From: Corynebacterium freiburgense
GTDB taxonomy: Bacteria > Actinomycetota > Actinomycetes > Mycobacteriales > Mycobacteriaceae
Length of the DNA: 64,000 bases
Direction of reading: 5' to 3'
Assembly: GCF_030408815.1 (NCBI RefSeq)
Contig: NZ_CP047355.1
Coordinates: forward strand, 1,178,001 to 1,242,000
Positions 45,191-56,283 of this stretch are shown piece by piece; the stretch's first letter is position 1; each line of letters begins with the position of its first letter. The position numbers and the translations under genes were made by a program. The notes below the pieces were generated by a model. It was given only the letters and a program-made list of their open reading frames with translations. It had not been told where the DNA came from and ran no database searches.

Positions 45191-47029
45191 TTAGATCTGA
45201 CGGACCGCACCTTTATCCGCAGATGTTGCCATTTTTGCATATGCTTGCAGAGCTTTTGTGACCTTCCGATTACGATTTTTCGGTTGCCACGGATGCTCAC
45301 TAGCTTCCATTGCAGCGCGTCGTTCAGCTAGTTCTTTATCGGTGAGTGCAACGGAAAGTTCACGCGTATGTACATCGATCGTAATAATATCGCCGTCTTG
45401 GATAAGTCCAATAACGCCTCCGTGTGCTGCCTCTGGAGAGATATGGCCAATAGATAGGCCGGATGAGCCGCCAGAGAAGCGACCATCAGTAACCAGCGCA
45501 CATTTAGTGCCTAAGCCTGCGCCTTTAAGGAATGCCGTTGGGTGAAGCATTTCTTGCATACCTGGGCCACCTGAAGGCCCTTCATAGCGCACTACAAGTA
45601 CTTCACCTGGTTGAATTTCACGTTTAAGAATTACGGAAACAGCTTCTTCCTGGCTTTCCACCACGCGAGCTGGTCCGGTGAAGTGCCAGAAAGATTCATC
45701 AATGCCAGCTGCTTTAATGATCGCGCCATCAATGGCTAGGTTTCCCCGCAGGACTGCCAATCCACCATCGGTGGTATATGCGTGCGCTACAGAACGAATA
45801 CATCCGTGTTCTTGATCGGTGTCTAGGCTGTCCCATTGATTATTTGTGGAAAATGCCTGGGTGGTTCGCATACCACCAGGGGCGGCATGGAAAAGCCGGA
45901 TTGCCTCTTCGGTGGCTTTACCGCCGCGAATATCCCAATCATTAAGCCACTGTTCCAGGGTTGGAGAGTGCACGGAATGCACTTCGGTGTGTAATAATCC
46001 GCCACGGTTAAGCTCACCAAGAATTGCTGGAATGCCACCAGCGCGGTGAACATCTTCCATGTGATAGTCCGAGTTTGGTGAAACCTTGGAAAGGCACCCT
46101 ACTTTTCTGGAAAGCGCATCAATATCATCAAGGTTGAAATCTACTTCACCTTCTTGTGCTGCCGCCAAAATATGTAGCACCGTATTGGTAGAACCGCCCA
46201 TTGCCATATCGAGTGCCATGGCATTATCAAATGCTTTGCGGGTGGCAATATTTCGCGGTAATACAGATTCATCGCCTTCGCCGTAGTAGCGGCGGCATAG
46301 CTCAACAATGAGCGCGCCAGCGCGTTCAAAGAGCGCTTTACGCGCTTGATGCGTGGCAAGTGTTGAACCATTGCCAGGAAGCGAAAGTCCGAGTGCTTCG
46401 GTAAGGCAGTTCATAGAGTTTGCGGTAAACATACCGGAGCATGAGCCGCAGGTCGGGCATGCGGATCGTTCAACAGAATCGAGTCCAGCGTCAGACACTG
46501 CCTGTGATGCGGAGGCGGAAATTGCGGTAACAAGATCAGTGGGAGCGTGGGCTACACCGTCTACAACGACTGCTTTTCCGGCTTCCATAGGCCCACCTGA
46601 AACAAAAACCACCGGGATATTAAGGCGTAGGGCGGCATTCAGCATGCCTGGGGTGATTTTATCGCAATTGGAAATACACACTATGGCGTCAGCGGTATGC
46701 GCATTGACCATGTATTCGACGCTATCGGCGATAATTTCCCGGCTGGGAAGTGAGTACAACATGCCGCCATGGCCCATAGCAATACCGTCGTCTACGGCAA
46801 TGGTATTAAATTCTTTTGCTACACCACCGGCTTCCTCAATAGCTTTGGCTACTATCTTGCCAACATCCCGGAGATGAACATGCCCGGGTACAAATTCAGT
46901 AAAAGAATTGGCAATTGCGATAATTGGTTTGCCAAAGTCAGTGTCGGTCATACCGGTTGCTCGCCACAGTGCGCGAGCGCCGGCAGCATTTCGTCCGATA
47001 GTGGTGACTTTTGAGCGTAGGGGGATCAT
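45191..47029 (-). CDS. ilvD: Dihydroxy-acid dehydratase
   Basis: A 612-residue iron-sulphur enzyme making 2-oxo acids in valine, isoleucine and leucine synthesis. The N-terminus [20 protein letters not shown] and [13 protein letters not shown] are typical. Cluster cysteines are in [11 protein letters not shown] and [19 protein letters not shown]. The length is that of the long (E. coli-type) enzyme. It is transcribed away from ilvBNC, with the PH-domain and mscCG genes upstream on the same strand. No leader attenuator like that of ilvB was found. Confidence 0.96.
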   Translation of the reverse strand: MIPLRSKVTTIGRNAAGARALWRATGMTDTDFGKPIIAIANSFTEFVPGHVHLRDVGKIVAKAIEEAGGVAKEFNTIAVDDGIAMGHGGMLYSLPSREIIADSVEYMVNAHTADAIVCISNCDKITPGMLNAALRLNIPVVFVSGGPMEAGKAVVVDGVAHAPTDLVTAISASASQAVSDAGLDSVERSACPTCGSCSGMFTANSMNCLTEALGLSLPGNGSTLATHQARKALFERAGALIVELCRRYYGEGDESVLPRNIATRKAFDNAMALDMAMGGSTNTVLHILAAAQEGEVDFNLDDIDALSRKVGCLSKVSPNSDYHMEDVHRAGGIPAILGELNRGGLLHTEVHSVHSPTLEQWLNDWDIRGGKATEEAIRLFHAAPGGMRTTQAFSTNNQWDSLDTDQEHGCIRSVAHAYTTDGGLAVLRGNLAIDGAIIKAAGIDESFWHFTGPARVVESQEEAVSVILKREIQPGEVLVVRYEGPSGGPGMQEMLHPTAFLKGAGLGTKCALVTDGRFSGGSSGLSIGHISPEAAHGGVIGLIQDGDIITIDVHTRELSVALTDKELAERRAAMEASEHPWQPKNRNRKVTKALQAYAKMATSADKGAVRQI

Positions 47030-47058
47030 GCAGTATGAGCTTTCGGGAGATAATAGGG

Positions 47059-47562
47059 TCAGTCTTTGGGCTGTTCTGGCTGCTGGGAAGGCTGTTCGGC
47101 TTGATCCGCGTCTTCCCGTGGCTTTAATACTTGCCGACCATCGCGTTGGATTACAACGACTTTATTATGAGCGGCAGCGCGTCCTGCGGTGAGCACATCG
47201 GGTATGCGCCCATTGGAAGCTTCAGCGAGTTTTGGTAGTGAATTAAAGCTAATCCCAGGCAAAGAAAATTCCGAATCGTCGGTGGTTCGTGCGAATGCCT
47301 GTGCGCGTTTAAAACCGATTCCGGCGAAATTTTCCCAGGCAATGGTGTGGCCTTTGGAGAAAGCATAGCGCACTTCTATTCCATGCTCATGAATAACAGT
47401 TGCGGATCTTAGGACCCAAATTACAAATATCAATGGCAGGAAGGGTAGCCAAAAAAGGAGTTCGGGCTTTGCCCCGAATACCAGCAGGCATATAAGAAAG
47501 AGCACCCCTGCAGCCAGGAGGTGGGTTCGTTCGGGACGAAAGGTCATCGGATTCGAACTCAT
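47059..47562 (-). CDS. PH-domain membrane protein (CFP6-like)
   Basis: A 167-residue protein with a two-helix membrane hairpin at about residues 14-50 ([16 protein letters not shown]...), followed by a bacterial PH-like domain ([33 protein letters not shown]) and a Gln/Pro/Glu-rich tail. A similar protein (Rv3004, CFP6) sits beside ilvB in Mycobacterium tuberculosis, so the neighbourhood is conserved across the order. Function unknown. It is 33 bp downstream of mscCG on the same strand and may share its transcript. Confidence 0.82.
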   Translation of the reverse strand: MSSNPMTFRPERTHLLAAGVLFLICLLVFGAKPELLFWLPFLPLIFVIWVLRSATVIHEHGIEVRYAFSKGHTIAWENFAGIGFKRAQAFARTTDDSEFSLPGISFNSLPKLAEASNGRIPDVLTAGRAAAHNKVVVIQRDGRQVLKPREDADQAEQPSQQPEQPKD

Positions 47563-47595
47563 GTGGCTTATTGTAGGGGTGCTTCGGATTTGTTC

Positions 47596-49110
47596 TTAAT
47601 TCTCGGGTTGTACGGTGGGGGTGTCAACGCTTGGCTGTTCTTGCGGCGGCGTTGTTACCTCAACTGTAGATGGAGGCTCTGGCACGTCAACGCTTGTCGA
47701 CGTCTCGGGAACAACGGAAGTGGCCGGAGTTGAAGGCTCTGTAGGGGTTACGGAAGCAGTTGTAGGCGTAGGGGTGGTCGAGACTATCGTTGTTGGGGTC
47801 TCTTGGGTGACGGTGCTTTCTTCACTGGTTGGAGTTTCCGATGTTTTTGGAGTGGTGGTGGTCTTCGTAGCTGCCGTTGGGGCAAGCCATCCGCGTGAGT
47901 CCTCCCACTCTTCTCCAGCTTCAACAGTAAAGCCCTTTAAAATAAACAGACCAAATAAAATCGCGAAAAGGCCAGTAGTGGACGGTCGAACACGGCCGCC
48001 AAACGAGAAAAACCGCGCAAACCGTGATGGGTAAGTGACGGTACGGAAAACGCCTTCTGGCTCCATTGATTCTTGCTCGTCTATAGGAGCGTTTTCTGGG
48101 TTTTCTACCGAAATATCATCCCGGCTCGCTTCTTTATTGCGCTTTGGTGCAGAAAATGTTGCAGTGTCGGGTGAAGGGATCGGAACATCAATTTTCGGTT
48201 CTTTGGTGAATACGCGCTCTAAAACTACAGGGGCTTCGCGCTCGAGTTTATTTCGGACTGCGCCTGAAGTAGTCGTTGCTGAGCCATATTCTTCCCAGAA
48301 CTCATCCAAAATGCAGGTGCGTATTGCACGTTCCACAGCCCATTGTCGAGCCGGGTTTACTTGCACAATAAAGCGCATTTCAACAAGCCAGGGCATACCC
48401 ACCGTAGTTGGCTGAGAGATGCCCACCGCCGGATGAACATCGAGTTCGCCAGTGACATCTGGAGCGATATCTGGCCGAGCAAGCGCCCGCCGAGCAGCTC
48501 GCTCGGAACGTGAAATTGCTTCATGAATGGATGTGGATCCCAAAAGTGGTACTGGGATAATAACTACTGCACGTGCCCAAATATTTGAGTGGTTGACACA
48601 AACGCGAGCGGTGCTATTGGGAATAATTACTGTTTCGCCTTGAAGGGTTCGCACTTTTGTGGCGCGCATTGTGATCTGAATTACGTCACCTTCAATATTG
48701 ACTCCAGGTCCTTGGAACGCCACCCAGTCGCCAACACCAAATTGTTTTTCTGAAAGGATAAAAAAACCAGCCAGAAAGTCCGCAATAATGCTTTGTGCGC
48801 CAAGACCAACTGCGGCTGAAATGACAGTCGCGGGAATCGCAGCACCCGCAAGCGGCACGCCAAGCGAGTTCAAGACCGCGACGATCAAGAAGAAATATGC
48901 CACGAGCTGCGCCATGTACACCGCAGTACCGACTAATGCCAGCCGAGTTTTGGAATCTTGCTCGTCCAGGTCAACACGTCGTGTAAAAAACCTGATTGCA
49001 AAACGTCCAATGCGGGGAATAAGGAATGCGATTACTAAGTAGATTGCTAAAGAAATTCCAGGGTCCAGAAGCCAGCGCCAGGCTGAATAAAGGATATACG
49101 CAAAGGGCAT
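47596..49110 (-). CDS. mscCG: MscS-type mechanosensitive channel / glutamate exporter
   Basis: A 504-residue protein that matches corynebacterial MscCG in domains and phrases: GAAIPATVISAAVGLGAQSIIADFLAGFFILSEKQFGVGDWV (pore helix and start of the beta domain), ITMRATKVRT, ETVIIPNSTARVCVNHSN and EFWEEYGSATTTSG. Beyond the usual MscS body it has a polar stretch, a fourth membrane helix (TTGLFAILFGLFILKGFTV) and a Thr/Pro/Val-rich extracellular tail of about 95 residues. Both extensions are MscCG hallmarks. MscCG releases glutamate on membrane tension or cell-envelope stress. On the coding strand TAGCCT lies 7 nt before the ATG, suggesting a leaderless mRNA. Confidence 0.9.
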   Translation of the reverse strand: MPFAYILYSAWRWLLDPGISLAIYLVIAFLIPRIGRFAIRFFTRRVDLDEQDSKTRLALVGTAVYMAQLVAYFFLIVAVLNSLGVPLAGAAIPATVISAAVGLGAQSIIADFLAGFFILSEKQFGVGDWVAFQGPGVNIEGDVIQITMRATKVRTLQGETVIIPNSTARVCVNHSNIWARAVVIIPVPLLGSTSIHEAISRSERAARRALARPDIAPDVTGELDVHPAVGISQPTTVGMPWLVEMRFIVQVNPARQWAVERAIRTCILDEFWEEYGSATTTSGAVRNKLEREAPVVLERVFTKEPKIDVPIPSPDTATFSAPKRNKEASRDDISVENPENAPIDEQESMEPEGVFRTVTYPSRFARFFSFGGRVRPSTTGLFAILFGLFILKGFTVEAGEEWEDSRGWLAPTAATKTTTTPKTSETPTSEESTVTQETPTTIVSTTPTPTTASVTPTEPSTPATSVVPETSTSVDVPEPPSTVEVTTPPQEQPSVDTPTVQPEN

Positions 49111-49440
49111 GGCATCTAGGCTAGCGGTTCTCTCTGAAGTGCGGGGGTGATGTGAGGGGGATGACTCTTCGCTATAAAATGTTAGCTAGACCTGCATATT
49201 TTACTGGAATATGCGAAGTTTTCATGAGCCTTATGTGAGGTTATTCTGTACCTAGCCAGGGTGAGTGGCCCAGGTCATAGCTACCTTAGGGCTAGGCTGC
49301 TCCTTGTTTGCATTTGGGTTGCGGGGAACTCACACGTGCTATGCTGCATAAACTGGCTAACGTTTCATAGTGTGGAATAGGTATCCCGAAAAGGGGTGCT
49401 GGCTATGTGCATTTCACTTCGATGTGTATTATGCAATCTC
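49111..49440. other. Divergent promoter region of mscCG and ilvBNC
   Basis: 330 bp without genes. The mscCG promoter is next to its start. The ilvBNC promoter must lie upstream of the leader peptide at 49441, but I cannot single out its boxes. CCTAGCC near 49252 and GGCTAGG near 49290 form a dyad with a long spacer that could be an operator. Confidence 0.5.
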
Positions 49441-49488
49441 ATGACGAACCTTCGACTTGTGATTATTAGCCACCGGCGCTTGCCGTAG
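49441..49488 (+). CDS. ilvBNC leader peptide
   Basis: A 15-codon frame, ATG to TAG, encoding MTNLRLVIISHRRLP. It is rich in the products of the pathway (Leu x3, Ile x2, Val x1) and closely parallels the leader peptide known for Corynebacterium glutamicum ilvBNC, including the RRLP end. Ribosome stalling at scarce Leu/Val/Ile-tRNA would prevent formation of the terminator that starts 28 bp downstream. Confidence 0.88.
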   Translation: MTNLRLVIISHRRLP

Positions 49489-49516
49489 CGGCTATTATTG
49501 TCGTCGAACGTCAAGC

Positions 49517-49566
49517 GCCCTCGGCGGACACCCATCACGGTGTTCGTACCGAGGGCTTCGGTGTTT
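49517..49566 (+). terminator. Attenuator terminator of ilvBNC
   Basis: GCCCTCGG (49517-49524) pairs with CCGAGGGC (49549-49556), with an inner ACACC/GGTGT pairing, followed by TTCGGTGTTTT. Its position between leader peptide and ilvB fits transcription attenuation by branched-chain amino acids. Confidence 0.85.
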
Positions 49567-49671
49567 TGCAGCCTCCTCACCCGGTGGCTGGGAAATATCA
49601 GGTGCTCACTACAATGTGCCCAAAACCTTGTGAATATTGATCTCTGTGAACCCACTAAGGAGCCCGACGTC

Positions 49672-51552
49672 GTGAACGTGGCACCTCGACCACAACCAAC
49701 ACCCGCCTCGGTTGCCGCTGCGCGGGATCGCCGTAACTCGGCCAAACCAGAACGAATGACCGGCGCCCAGGCGATCGTTCGTTCGTTAGAAGAATTGGGA
49801 ACCGATGTAGTATTCGGACTTCCTGGCGGTGCAGTGTTGCCCCTATATGACCCAATCTATGCATCGACCAAACTTCGTCATATTTTGGTGCGTCATGAGC
49901 AAGGAGCAGGTCACGCTGCCACAGGATATGCGCAGGCGTCTGGGAAAATTGGTGTCTGTATCGCAACTTCAGGGCCGGGTGCTACGAACCTAGTAACACC
50001 CATTGCTGACGCAAACCTTGACTCGGTCCCACTCGTAGCAATTACCGGGCAGGTTGGGCACACACTTCTTGGTACAGATGCGTTCCAAGAAGCGGATATC
50101 CGGGGCATTACTATGCCGATTACTAAACACAATTTTATGGTTACGGATCCGAATGACATTCCAGCGGCGCTGGCAGAGGCATTTCACCTCGCTTCTACCG
50201 GCCGCCCAGGTGCTGTGCTCGTGGATATTCCAAAAGATATTCAAAACGCGCCAATGGATTTTATCTGGCCACCAAAGATTAATTTACCGGGATACCGCCC
50301 AGTAACCACGCCTCATAACCGCCAGATCGAGGAGGCTGTACGCCTTATTTCAAAGGCGAAACGTCCAGTGTTCTACATTGGCGGTGGGGTGATTAAAGCA
50401 AATGCCTCAGCGCAGTTAAAAGACCTTGCGGAGTATTTGGGGATCCCTGTGGTAACCACATTAATGGCGCTCGGAGCGTTTCCTGATTCGCATCCGCTGC
50501 ACGCTGGTATGCCTGGGATGCATGGTTCCGTATCTGCCGTTGCTGCGATGCAGCGTAGTGACTTACTGATTACGATCGGTGCGCGATTTGATGACCGTGT
50601 GACTGGTGATGTGAAATCTTTTGCCCCAGCAGCGAAGGTAATCCATGCCGATATCGACCCTGCGGAAATCGGAAAGATCCGTAAAGCTGATGTGCCGATC
50701 GTGGGTGATGCTGGTGAGATTCTTACTGCATTGCACAAGGTGTATCAGGCTCAAATTGGGGATGCACCTGCGGTTTCCGCGTGGCGGGCATACCTCGATG
50801 GTTTAAAGGAGCGATTCCCTCGTGGGTGGGATCCGCAGGATGGTGGTGAGCTCTCACCCCAGTTTGTAATTAATACTTTGTCCAAGCAGGTAGGGCCAGA
50901 TGCGATCTATTGTGCTGGTGTTGGACAACACCAGATGTGGTCAGCGCAATTTATAGACTTTGAAAAACCACGCACTTGGTTGAATTCCGGTGGTTTGGGA
51001 ACAATGGGGTATGCAGTGCCAGCCGCAATGGGTGCTAAGGCCGCCTGCCCTGATAAAGAAGTATGGGCAGTTGATGGAGATGGTTGTTTCCAAATGACCA
51101 ACCAAGAACTTGTCACTTGTGCCGTTGAAGGTTTCCCAATCAAAATTGCGGTTATCAATAACGGCAATTTGGGCATGGTTCGCCAATGGCAAACACTGTT
51201 TTATGAGGGTCGTTATTCGAATACGAAATTGCGGGAGCAGGATAACTATCTTCCGGATTTTGTTGCGCTTGCTGAGTCCCTTGGGTGTGCCGCGTTCCGC
51301 GTCACCAAAGAGGAGGACGTGATTCCAACCATTGAAAAGGCGCGGCAGATTAATGACCGCCCAGTGGTTATTGATTTTATTGTTGGTGAGGATGCCCAGG
51401 TATGGCCAATGGTTTCTGCTGGTAGCTCCAATTCCGATATCCAGTATGCACGTGGTTTGCGCCCATTGTTTGATGAAGATTCCGCTGGTGAGAATCCTGC
51501 CGCGATCGATTTGGCAGTCGATGCGCAATACGCTCCTAAGGAGATGATCTAA
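49672..51552 (+). CDS. ilvB: Acetolactate synthase, large subunit
   Basis: The 626-residue catalytic subunit, ThDP- and FAD-dependent, condensing pyruvate with pyruvate or 2-oxobutyrate. The catalytic Glu is in [15 protein letters not shown], the FAD region around [11 protein letters not shown], and the ThDP motif [29 protein letters not shown]. The frame opens 58 codons earlier, through the attenuator. AAGGAG 9 nt before the GTG at 49672 and the start VNVAP, as in C. glutamicum, fix the true start. The stop overlaps ilvN. Confidence 0.97.
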   Translation: MNVAPRPQPTPASVAAARDRRNSAKPERMTGAQAIVRSLEELGTDVVFGLPGGAVLPLYDPIYASTKLRHILVRHEQGAGHAATGYAQASGKIGVCIATSGPGATNLVTPIADANLDSVPLVAITGQVGHTLLGTDAFQEADIRGITMPITKHNFMVTDPNDIPAALAEAFHLASTGRPGAVLVDIPKDIQNAPMDFIWPPKINLPGYRPVTTPHNRQIEEAVRLISKAKRPVFYIGGGVIKANASAQLKDLAEYLGIPVVTTLMALGAFPDSHPLHAGMPGMHGSVSAVAAMQRSDLLITIGARFDDRVTGDVKSFAPAAKVIHADIDPAEIGKIRKADVPIVGDAGEILTALHKVYQAQIGDAPAVSAWRAYLDGLKERFPRGWDPQDGGELSPQFVINTLSKQVGPDAIYCAGVGQHQMWSAQFIDFEKPRTWLNSGGLGTMGYAVPAAMGAKAACPDKEVWAVDGDGCFQMTNQELVTCAVEGFPIKIAVINNGNLGMVRQWQTLFYEGRYSNTKLREQDNYLPDFVALAESLGCAAFRVTKEEDVIPTIEKARQINDRPVVIDFIVGEDAQVWPMVSAGSSNSDIQYARGLRPLFDEDSAGENPAAIDLAVDAQYAPKEMI

Positions 51553-52073
51553 TGTCTGAAACTGATGTCACTCGCCATACGCTGAGTGTCTTGGTCCACG
51601 ATAGTGAAGGCATTATTTCCCGCGTGGCAGGTATGTTTACGCGCCGTTCCTTCAGCATTGTTTCGATCACGTCGGCTACCACAGAAAACGATGGTATAAA
51701 TCGAATCACCATTGTCGTGGATGCAGACGAGCTCAATATCGAACAGATCACCAAACAACTCAATAAGATCGTTCCGGTGCTTAAGGTTGTTCGGTTACCA
51801 GAAGAAAACTCTGTTTCACGGGCTCTAATGCTTGTTAAGGTTTCGGCTGATGCAACGAACCGTCCACAGGTTGTCGACGCCGCGAATATCTTCCGCGCCC
51901 GCGTTATTGATGTGGCGCCGGATTCGGTGGTGATTGAAGCGACCGGTAGTCCCGGCAAACTAAAGGCTTTGCTAGAAGTTCTTGCTCCGTTTGGTATCCG
52001 CGAGCTTTTGCAGTCTGGCTTGATTGCTTTGAACCGTGGTCCCAAAACGATGGCGCCGAATTATTTAACTTAA
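51552..52073 (+). CDS. ilvN: Acetolactate synthase, regulatory subunit
   Basis: A 173-residue subunit that activates IlvB and confers feedback inhibition by valine, leucine and isoleucine. The N-terminal ACT domain reads HTLSVLVHDSEGIISRVAGMFTRRSFSIVSITSATTE, and the C-terminal domain is complete. Its ATG overlaps the ilvB stop (TAATG), giving 1:1 coupling. Confidence 0.96.
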   Translation: MSETDVTRHTLSVLVHDSEGIISRVAGMFTRRSFSIVSITSATTENDGINRITIVVDADELNIEQITKQLNKIVPVLKVVRLPEENSVSRALMLVKVSADATNRPQVVDAANIFRARVIDVAPDSVVIEATGSPGKLKALLEVLAPFGIRELLQSGLIALNRGPKTMAPNYLT

Positions 52074-52132
52074 CTATTTGTCCCAACAAGTGGACGATGT
52101 TTCCCACATTGTGATACATTTTGTGGCGGTAA

Positions 52133-53179
<1,047 letters not shown>

Positions 53180-53190
53180 GCTGATATAGA

Positions 53191-53226
53191 AAAACGCGCC
53201 ACTGCAATTGAGCAATGGCGCGTTTT
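53191..53226. terminator. Bidirectional terminator after ilvC
   Basis: AAAACGCGCCA (53191-53201) pairs with TGGCGCGTTTT (53216-53226). T-runs on both strands; it also serves the convergent FMN reductase gene. Confidence 0.92.
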
Positions 53227-53287
53227 ATGTTGGCCGCCGTAACTTTAACTAGGGAGGTGGGGTGTCGCGGCGTCAACAAGCATGGTT

Positions 53288-53932
53288 TTAGCCCTCGTGG
53301 CCACGAAGCAACTCTTCAAACGGCGTTGTGGGGGCGGTATTTGCAGTGCTGCCGCCAAAGCCTTCTGCCAGGCCTTTCACGGTGCCGCCTTCAGCGAGCA
53401 CCAAGTTGGCAAGCTCTTTGGCTGCACGGTGAATACGGTCAGTGAGCTCAGCGGCATGACTGCCACCGAAATCTTCTGTTGCTGCGAAAATACCGGTTGG
53501 AACAATTGCCGCGCGTAAATACCCGAGTAGCGGGCGGATCGCATGGTCGAGCACCAGCGAGTGGCGCGCAGTGCCAGCGGTAGCCGCAATAAGCGTTGGT
53601 TTACCATCAAGCGCTTGGTTATCCAGCAAATCGAAGAACATTTTGAATAGGCCGGAATAGCTAGCGGTAAATACAGGGGTGACCGCAATAAGTCCATCGG
53701 CCTGAGCGACCAGATCCTGAGCATTAGCAAGTGCCGTGGTAGTCACACCACCAGCAGATGCCATGGCCTGCGCCATATCGACCGCAAGATCACGCAATTC
53801 GATTGTAGAAACCTCAACGGTTTCGCCTCGAGCAGTGATGGCCGTGGTCGTTGCCTTTGCCAGCTGATCGCTCAGGTTGCGAGTCGAAGAGGGATTTGAA
53901 AGTCCAGCTGAGATTACGACGATATTACGCAT
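53288..53932 (-). CDS. NAD(P)H-dependent FMN reductase (CE1759 family)
   Basis: A 214-residue flavodoxin-like reductase. The flavin phosphate loop is SAGLSNPSSTRNLSDQL, and VTPVFTASYSGLFKMFFDLLD is the second flavin-contact segment. It overlaps by 8 nt the 3' end of a luciferase-like monooxygenase gene and should supply it with reduced FMN. The pair matches the CE1758/CE1759 two-gene family first named from Corynebacterium efficiens. The organic substrate of the system is unknown. Confidence 0.88.
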   Translation of the reverse strand: MRNIVVISAGLSNPSSTRNLSDQLAKATTTAITARGETVEVSTIELRDLAVDMAQAMASAGGVTTTALANAQDLVAQADGLIAVTPVFTASYSGLFKMFFDLLDNQALDGKPTLIAATAGTARHSLVLDHAIRPLLGYLRAAIVPTGIFAATEDFGGSHAAELTDRIHRAAKELANLVLAEGGTVKGLAEGFGGSTANTAPTTPFEELLRGHEG

Positions 53933-55031
53933 TTGGCTTTACCTTGTGGTGAGGGTGATCTGGGTTTGCGCGAAGAGATGCATGGGTTGGCGGATCGCTA
54001 GGAACGTGGTCAGGGCGACGCTCTTCAAAACGACGACGCAGCTCAGGCACAACATCGCGACCAAGGCGCTCGATTTGATCCAAGACAACTTCGGTAGGTA
54101 GGCCGGCGTGATCGATCAGGAAGAGCTGACGCTGATAGTCGCCAACCCAATCGGCGAATTGCAGTGTGCGTTCAATAACCTGTTCGGCGGTACCGACGGT
54201 CAGTGGGGTATAGGAGGTGAATTCTTCCAAGGACGGGCCATGGCCATACACTGGTGCATTGTCAAAGTAAGGACGGAATGTCGCCTTCGCTTCTGCTTCT
54301 GAATCCGCGATAAATACCTGACCACCTAGACCAACGGTCGCTTGGTCAGCTGCGCCATGGCCGTATTGCTCGTAGCGGGTGCGGTAAAGCTTGACCATGC
54401 GTGCGGTGTGCTCTTTGTTCCAGAAAATATTGTTGTGGAAGAAGCCATCACCATAAAAAGCAGCTTGCTCAGCGATTTCGGTGGAGCGGATGGAACCGTG
54501 CCACACGAATGGTGGGACGTCGTCAAGTGGTGCAGGGGTATTGGTGTAGCCCTGAAGCGGCGTACGGAACTTACCTTCCCAATTCACTACCTCTTCACGC
54601 CACAACCGGCGGAGCAAGTGGTAGTTTTCAATAGCTAATGGAATGCCTTGGCGAATATCTTTACCAAACCAAGGGTAGACCGGACCGGTATTACCGCGAC
54701 CCATCATAAGATCAACACGGCCGCCGGAAAGATGCTGCAAGAAAGCATAGTCTTCAGCGATTTTTACTGGGTCATTGGTGGTGATGAGGGTAGTGGACGT
54801 GGACAGTAAAAGCTTTTCGGTTTTTGCGGCGATATATGCCAGGTGAGTCGTTGGAGACGACGGAACAAATGGCGGGTTGTGATGTTCACCAGTGGCAAAA
54901 ACATCGAGCCCTACTTCTTCTGCCTTAAGGGCAATTTCAGTCATGGCATGGATGCGTTCACCTTCGGTTGGAGTGCGTCCAGTAGTTGGATCAGTGGTGA
55001 CATCACCGATGGTAAAGACTCCAAATTGCAT
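53925..55031 (-). CDS. FMN-dependent luciferase-like monooxygenase (CE1758 family)
   Basis: A 368-residue TIM-barrel flavin monooxygenase: MQFGVFTIGDVTTDPTTGRTP, then DVFATGEHHNPPFVPSSP, GGRVDLMMGRGNTGPVYPWFG and the C-terminal FLIDHAGLPTEVVLDQIERLGRDVVPELRRRF. AAGGAG lies 5 nt before the ATG. It is first in an operon with its FMN reductase, with which it overlaps. Such pairs oxidise alkanesulfonates, aldehydes or heterocycles; nothing here picks one. Confidence 0.88.
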   Translation of the reverse strand: MQFGVFTIGDVTTDPTTGRTPTEGERIHAMTEIALKAEEVGLDVFATGEHHNPPFVPSSPTTHLAYIAAKTEKLLLSTSTTLITTNDPVKIAEDYAFLQHLSGGRVDLMMGRGNTGPVYPWFGKDIRQGIPLAIENYHLLRRLWREEVVNWEGKFRTPLQGYTNTPAPLDDVPPFVWHGSIRSTEIAEQAAFYGDGFFHNNIFWNKEHTARMVKLYRTRYEQYGHGAADQATVGLGGQVFIADSEAEAKATFRPYFDNAPVYGHGPSLEEFTSYTPLTVGTAEQVIERTLQFADWVGDYQRQLFLIDHAGLPTEVVLDQIERLGRDVVPELRRRFEERRPDHVPSDPPTHASLRANPDHPHHKVKPNA

Positions 55032-55328
55032 TGCTGCTCCTTTTGTGTAACGCCAATCATGAATATTGACGTATCAACTAACTATAGTCGAGCGTACCCC
55101 ATAGAATCTTTAATGGGGAATTCCGATTGTTTCAACAACAACATGCAAGGTTTATTCCCAGCAGGTTTGTCCAGTTCACAGCGGTATTTATAGGCAAAAG
55201 GCCCAATGCATATAATTGCGTCAGATATTTGGGTTTCCTAGTCGAGGCTTGATTGCGTTTGGAATCGTTTCAGCGTTGTTATTTTCAATAGCTTGCCTTT
55301 ATTGAAAATCGGGCGTAGGGTCCCAAGT

Positions 55329-56267
55329 ATGACCCACGTTCATTCCCATGGAAAATCAGATCTCGAACATGAGCATCATCATGGGCATGCGCATGCTCAT
55401 GTCCCGAATTCACTCAAGGCGCTCGTGGGGGTCATTTCCTTAACGGCGACAGTATTTTTTGCGGAACTGATCGCTGGTTTTCTTTCCGGTTCATTAGCGC
55501 TCCTTGCGGACGCGGCGCACATGTTTTCGGACTCTGCCGGATTGATTATTGCGCTGCTCGCATTGCTTATTGGCCGCAAAGGGGCGTCGAAACGCGCCAC
55601 CTATGGGTATCGCCGAGCAGAAGTTCTGGCAGCTGCCTTTAATGCGGCAACTGTGGGGTTGATTGCTATCTGGATTGGTGTAGAAGCTGTACTTAGGATT
55701 GGGCACCAGCACGAAGTGGAAACCGGAATGATGCTTATTGTTGCGGTTATTGGTTTATTGGTAAATGGAATTTCCGCGTTCGTACTAATGCGTCAGAGCC
55801 ATAAAAATATGAATCTCCGTGGTGCGTATTTGCACGTGCTTACAGATATGTTGGGCTCGATAGCGGTTATTATTGCTGGTTTGGTGATTCGCTTTACTGG
55901 TTTTGTAATTGCAGATACAGTCGCTTCGCTCTTAATCGCACTTTTTATCGTTCCACAGGCATGGAAGTTGTTTAAAAATGCAATCAATGTTCTTCTGGAA
56001 GCTGCACCAGCAGGAGTACATATCGAGCGTATTGAGCATGCAATTGCAGAAATTCCGGGTGTGGTCGGTATTCATGATCTGCATATTTGGAGCGTTACTG
56101 GGGAAGATGTCTTAGTAACCTGCCATGTGGTTACTGATGTGCAGTTTACTGATCAGTGTGCGCTTTTGGATCAAGTCACAGATACTCTTGCGGCCCAGGG
56201 GGTGGGACATTCCACAATTCAGTTGGAGTCTGCAAAACACTACGATCATGAAGTTATCGAACACTAG
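55329..56267 (+). CDS. CDF-family divalent metal exporter (ZitB/CzcD-like)
   Basis: A 312-residue six-helix antiporter, probably for Zn2+ (also Cd2+ or Co2+). It has a His-rich N-terminus (HVHSHGKSDLEHEHHHGHAHAH) and the helix-2 metal site in LLADAAHMFSDSAGL. The second site is HVLTDMLGS, and a C-terminal cytoplasmic domain follows (GIHDLHIWSVTGEDVLVTCHVV). TAGGGT at 55316-55321 is 7 nt before the ATG at 55329, which decides the start; the frame opens earlier at 55293. No metal regulator is adjacent. Confidence 0.92.
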   Translation: MTHVHSHGKSDLEHEHHHGHAHAHVPNSLKALVGVISLTATVFFAELIAGFLSGSLALLADAAHMFSDSAGLIIALLALLIGRKGASKRATYGYRRAEVLAAAFNAATVGLIAIWIGVEAVLRIGHQHEVETGMMLIVAVIGLLVNGISAFVLMRQSHKNMNLRGAYLHVLTDMLGSIAVIIAGLVIRFTGFVIADTVASLLIALFIVPQAWKLFKNAINVLLEAAPAGVHIERIEHAIAEIPGVVGIHDLHIWSVTGEDVLVTCHVVTDVQFTDQCALLDQVTDTLAAQGVGHSTIQLESAKHYDHEVIEH

Positions 56268-56283
56268 GGGGTAGGCTCAAAAC

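Noticed and set aside
47615..48034. 139-codon Val/Gly/Thr-rich frame opposite mscCG
   Set aside because: A shadow of the Thr/Pro/Val-rich tail of mscCG; the coding strand matches MscCG throughout.
49498..49671. Upstream in-frame extension of ilvB
   Set aside because: It runs through the attenuator hairpin. The Shine-Dalgarno and the start equivalent to the C. glutamicum enzyme are at 49672.
53282..53518. 78-codon Cys/Ala-rich frame after ilvC
   Set aside because: It is antisense to the FMN reductase gene, whose flavin-binding motifs are clear.
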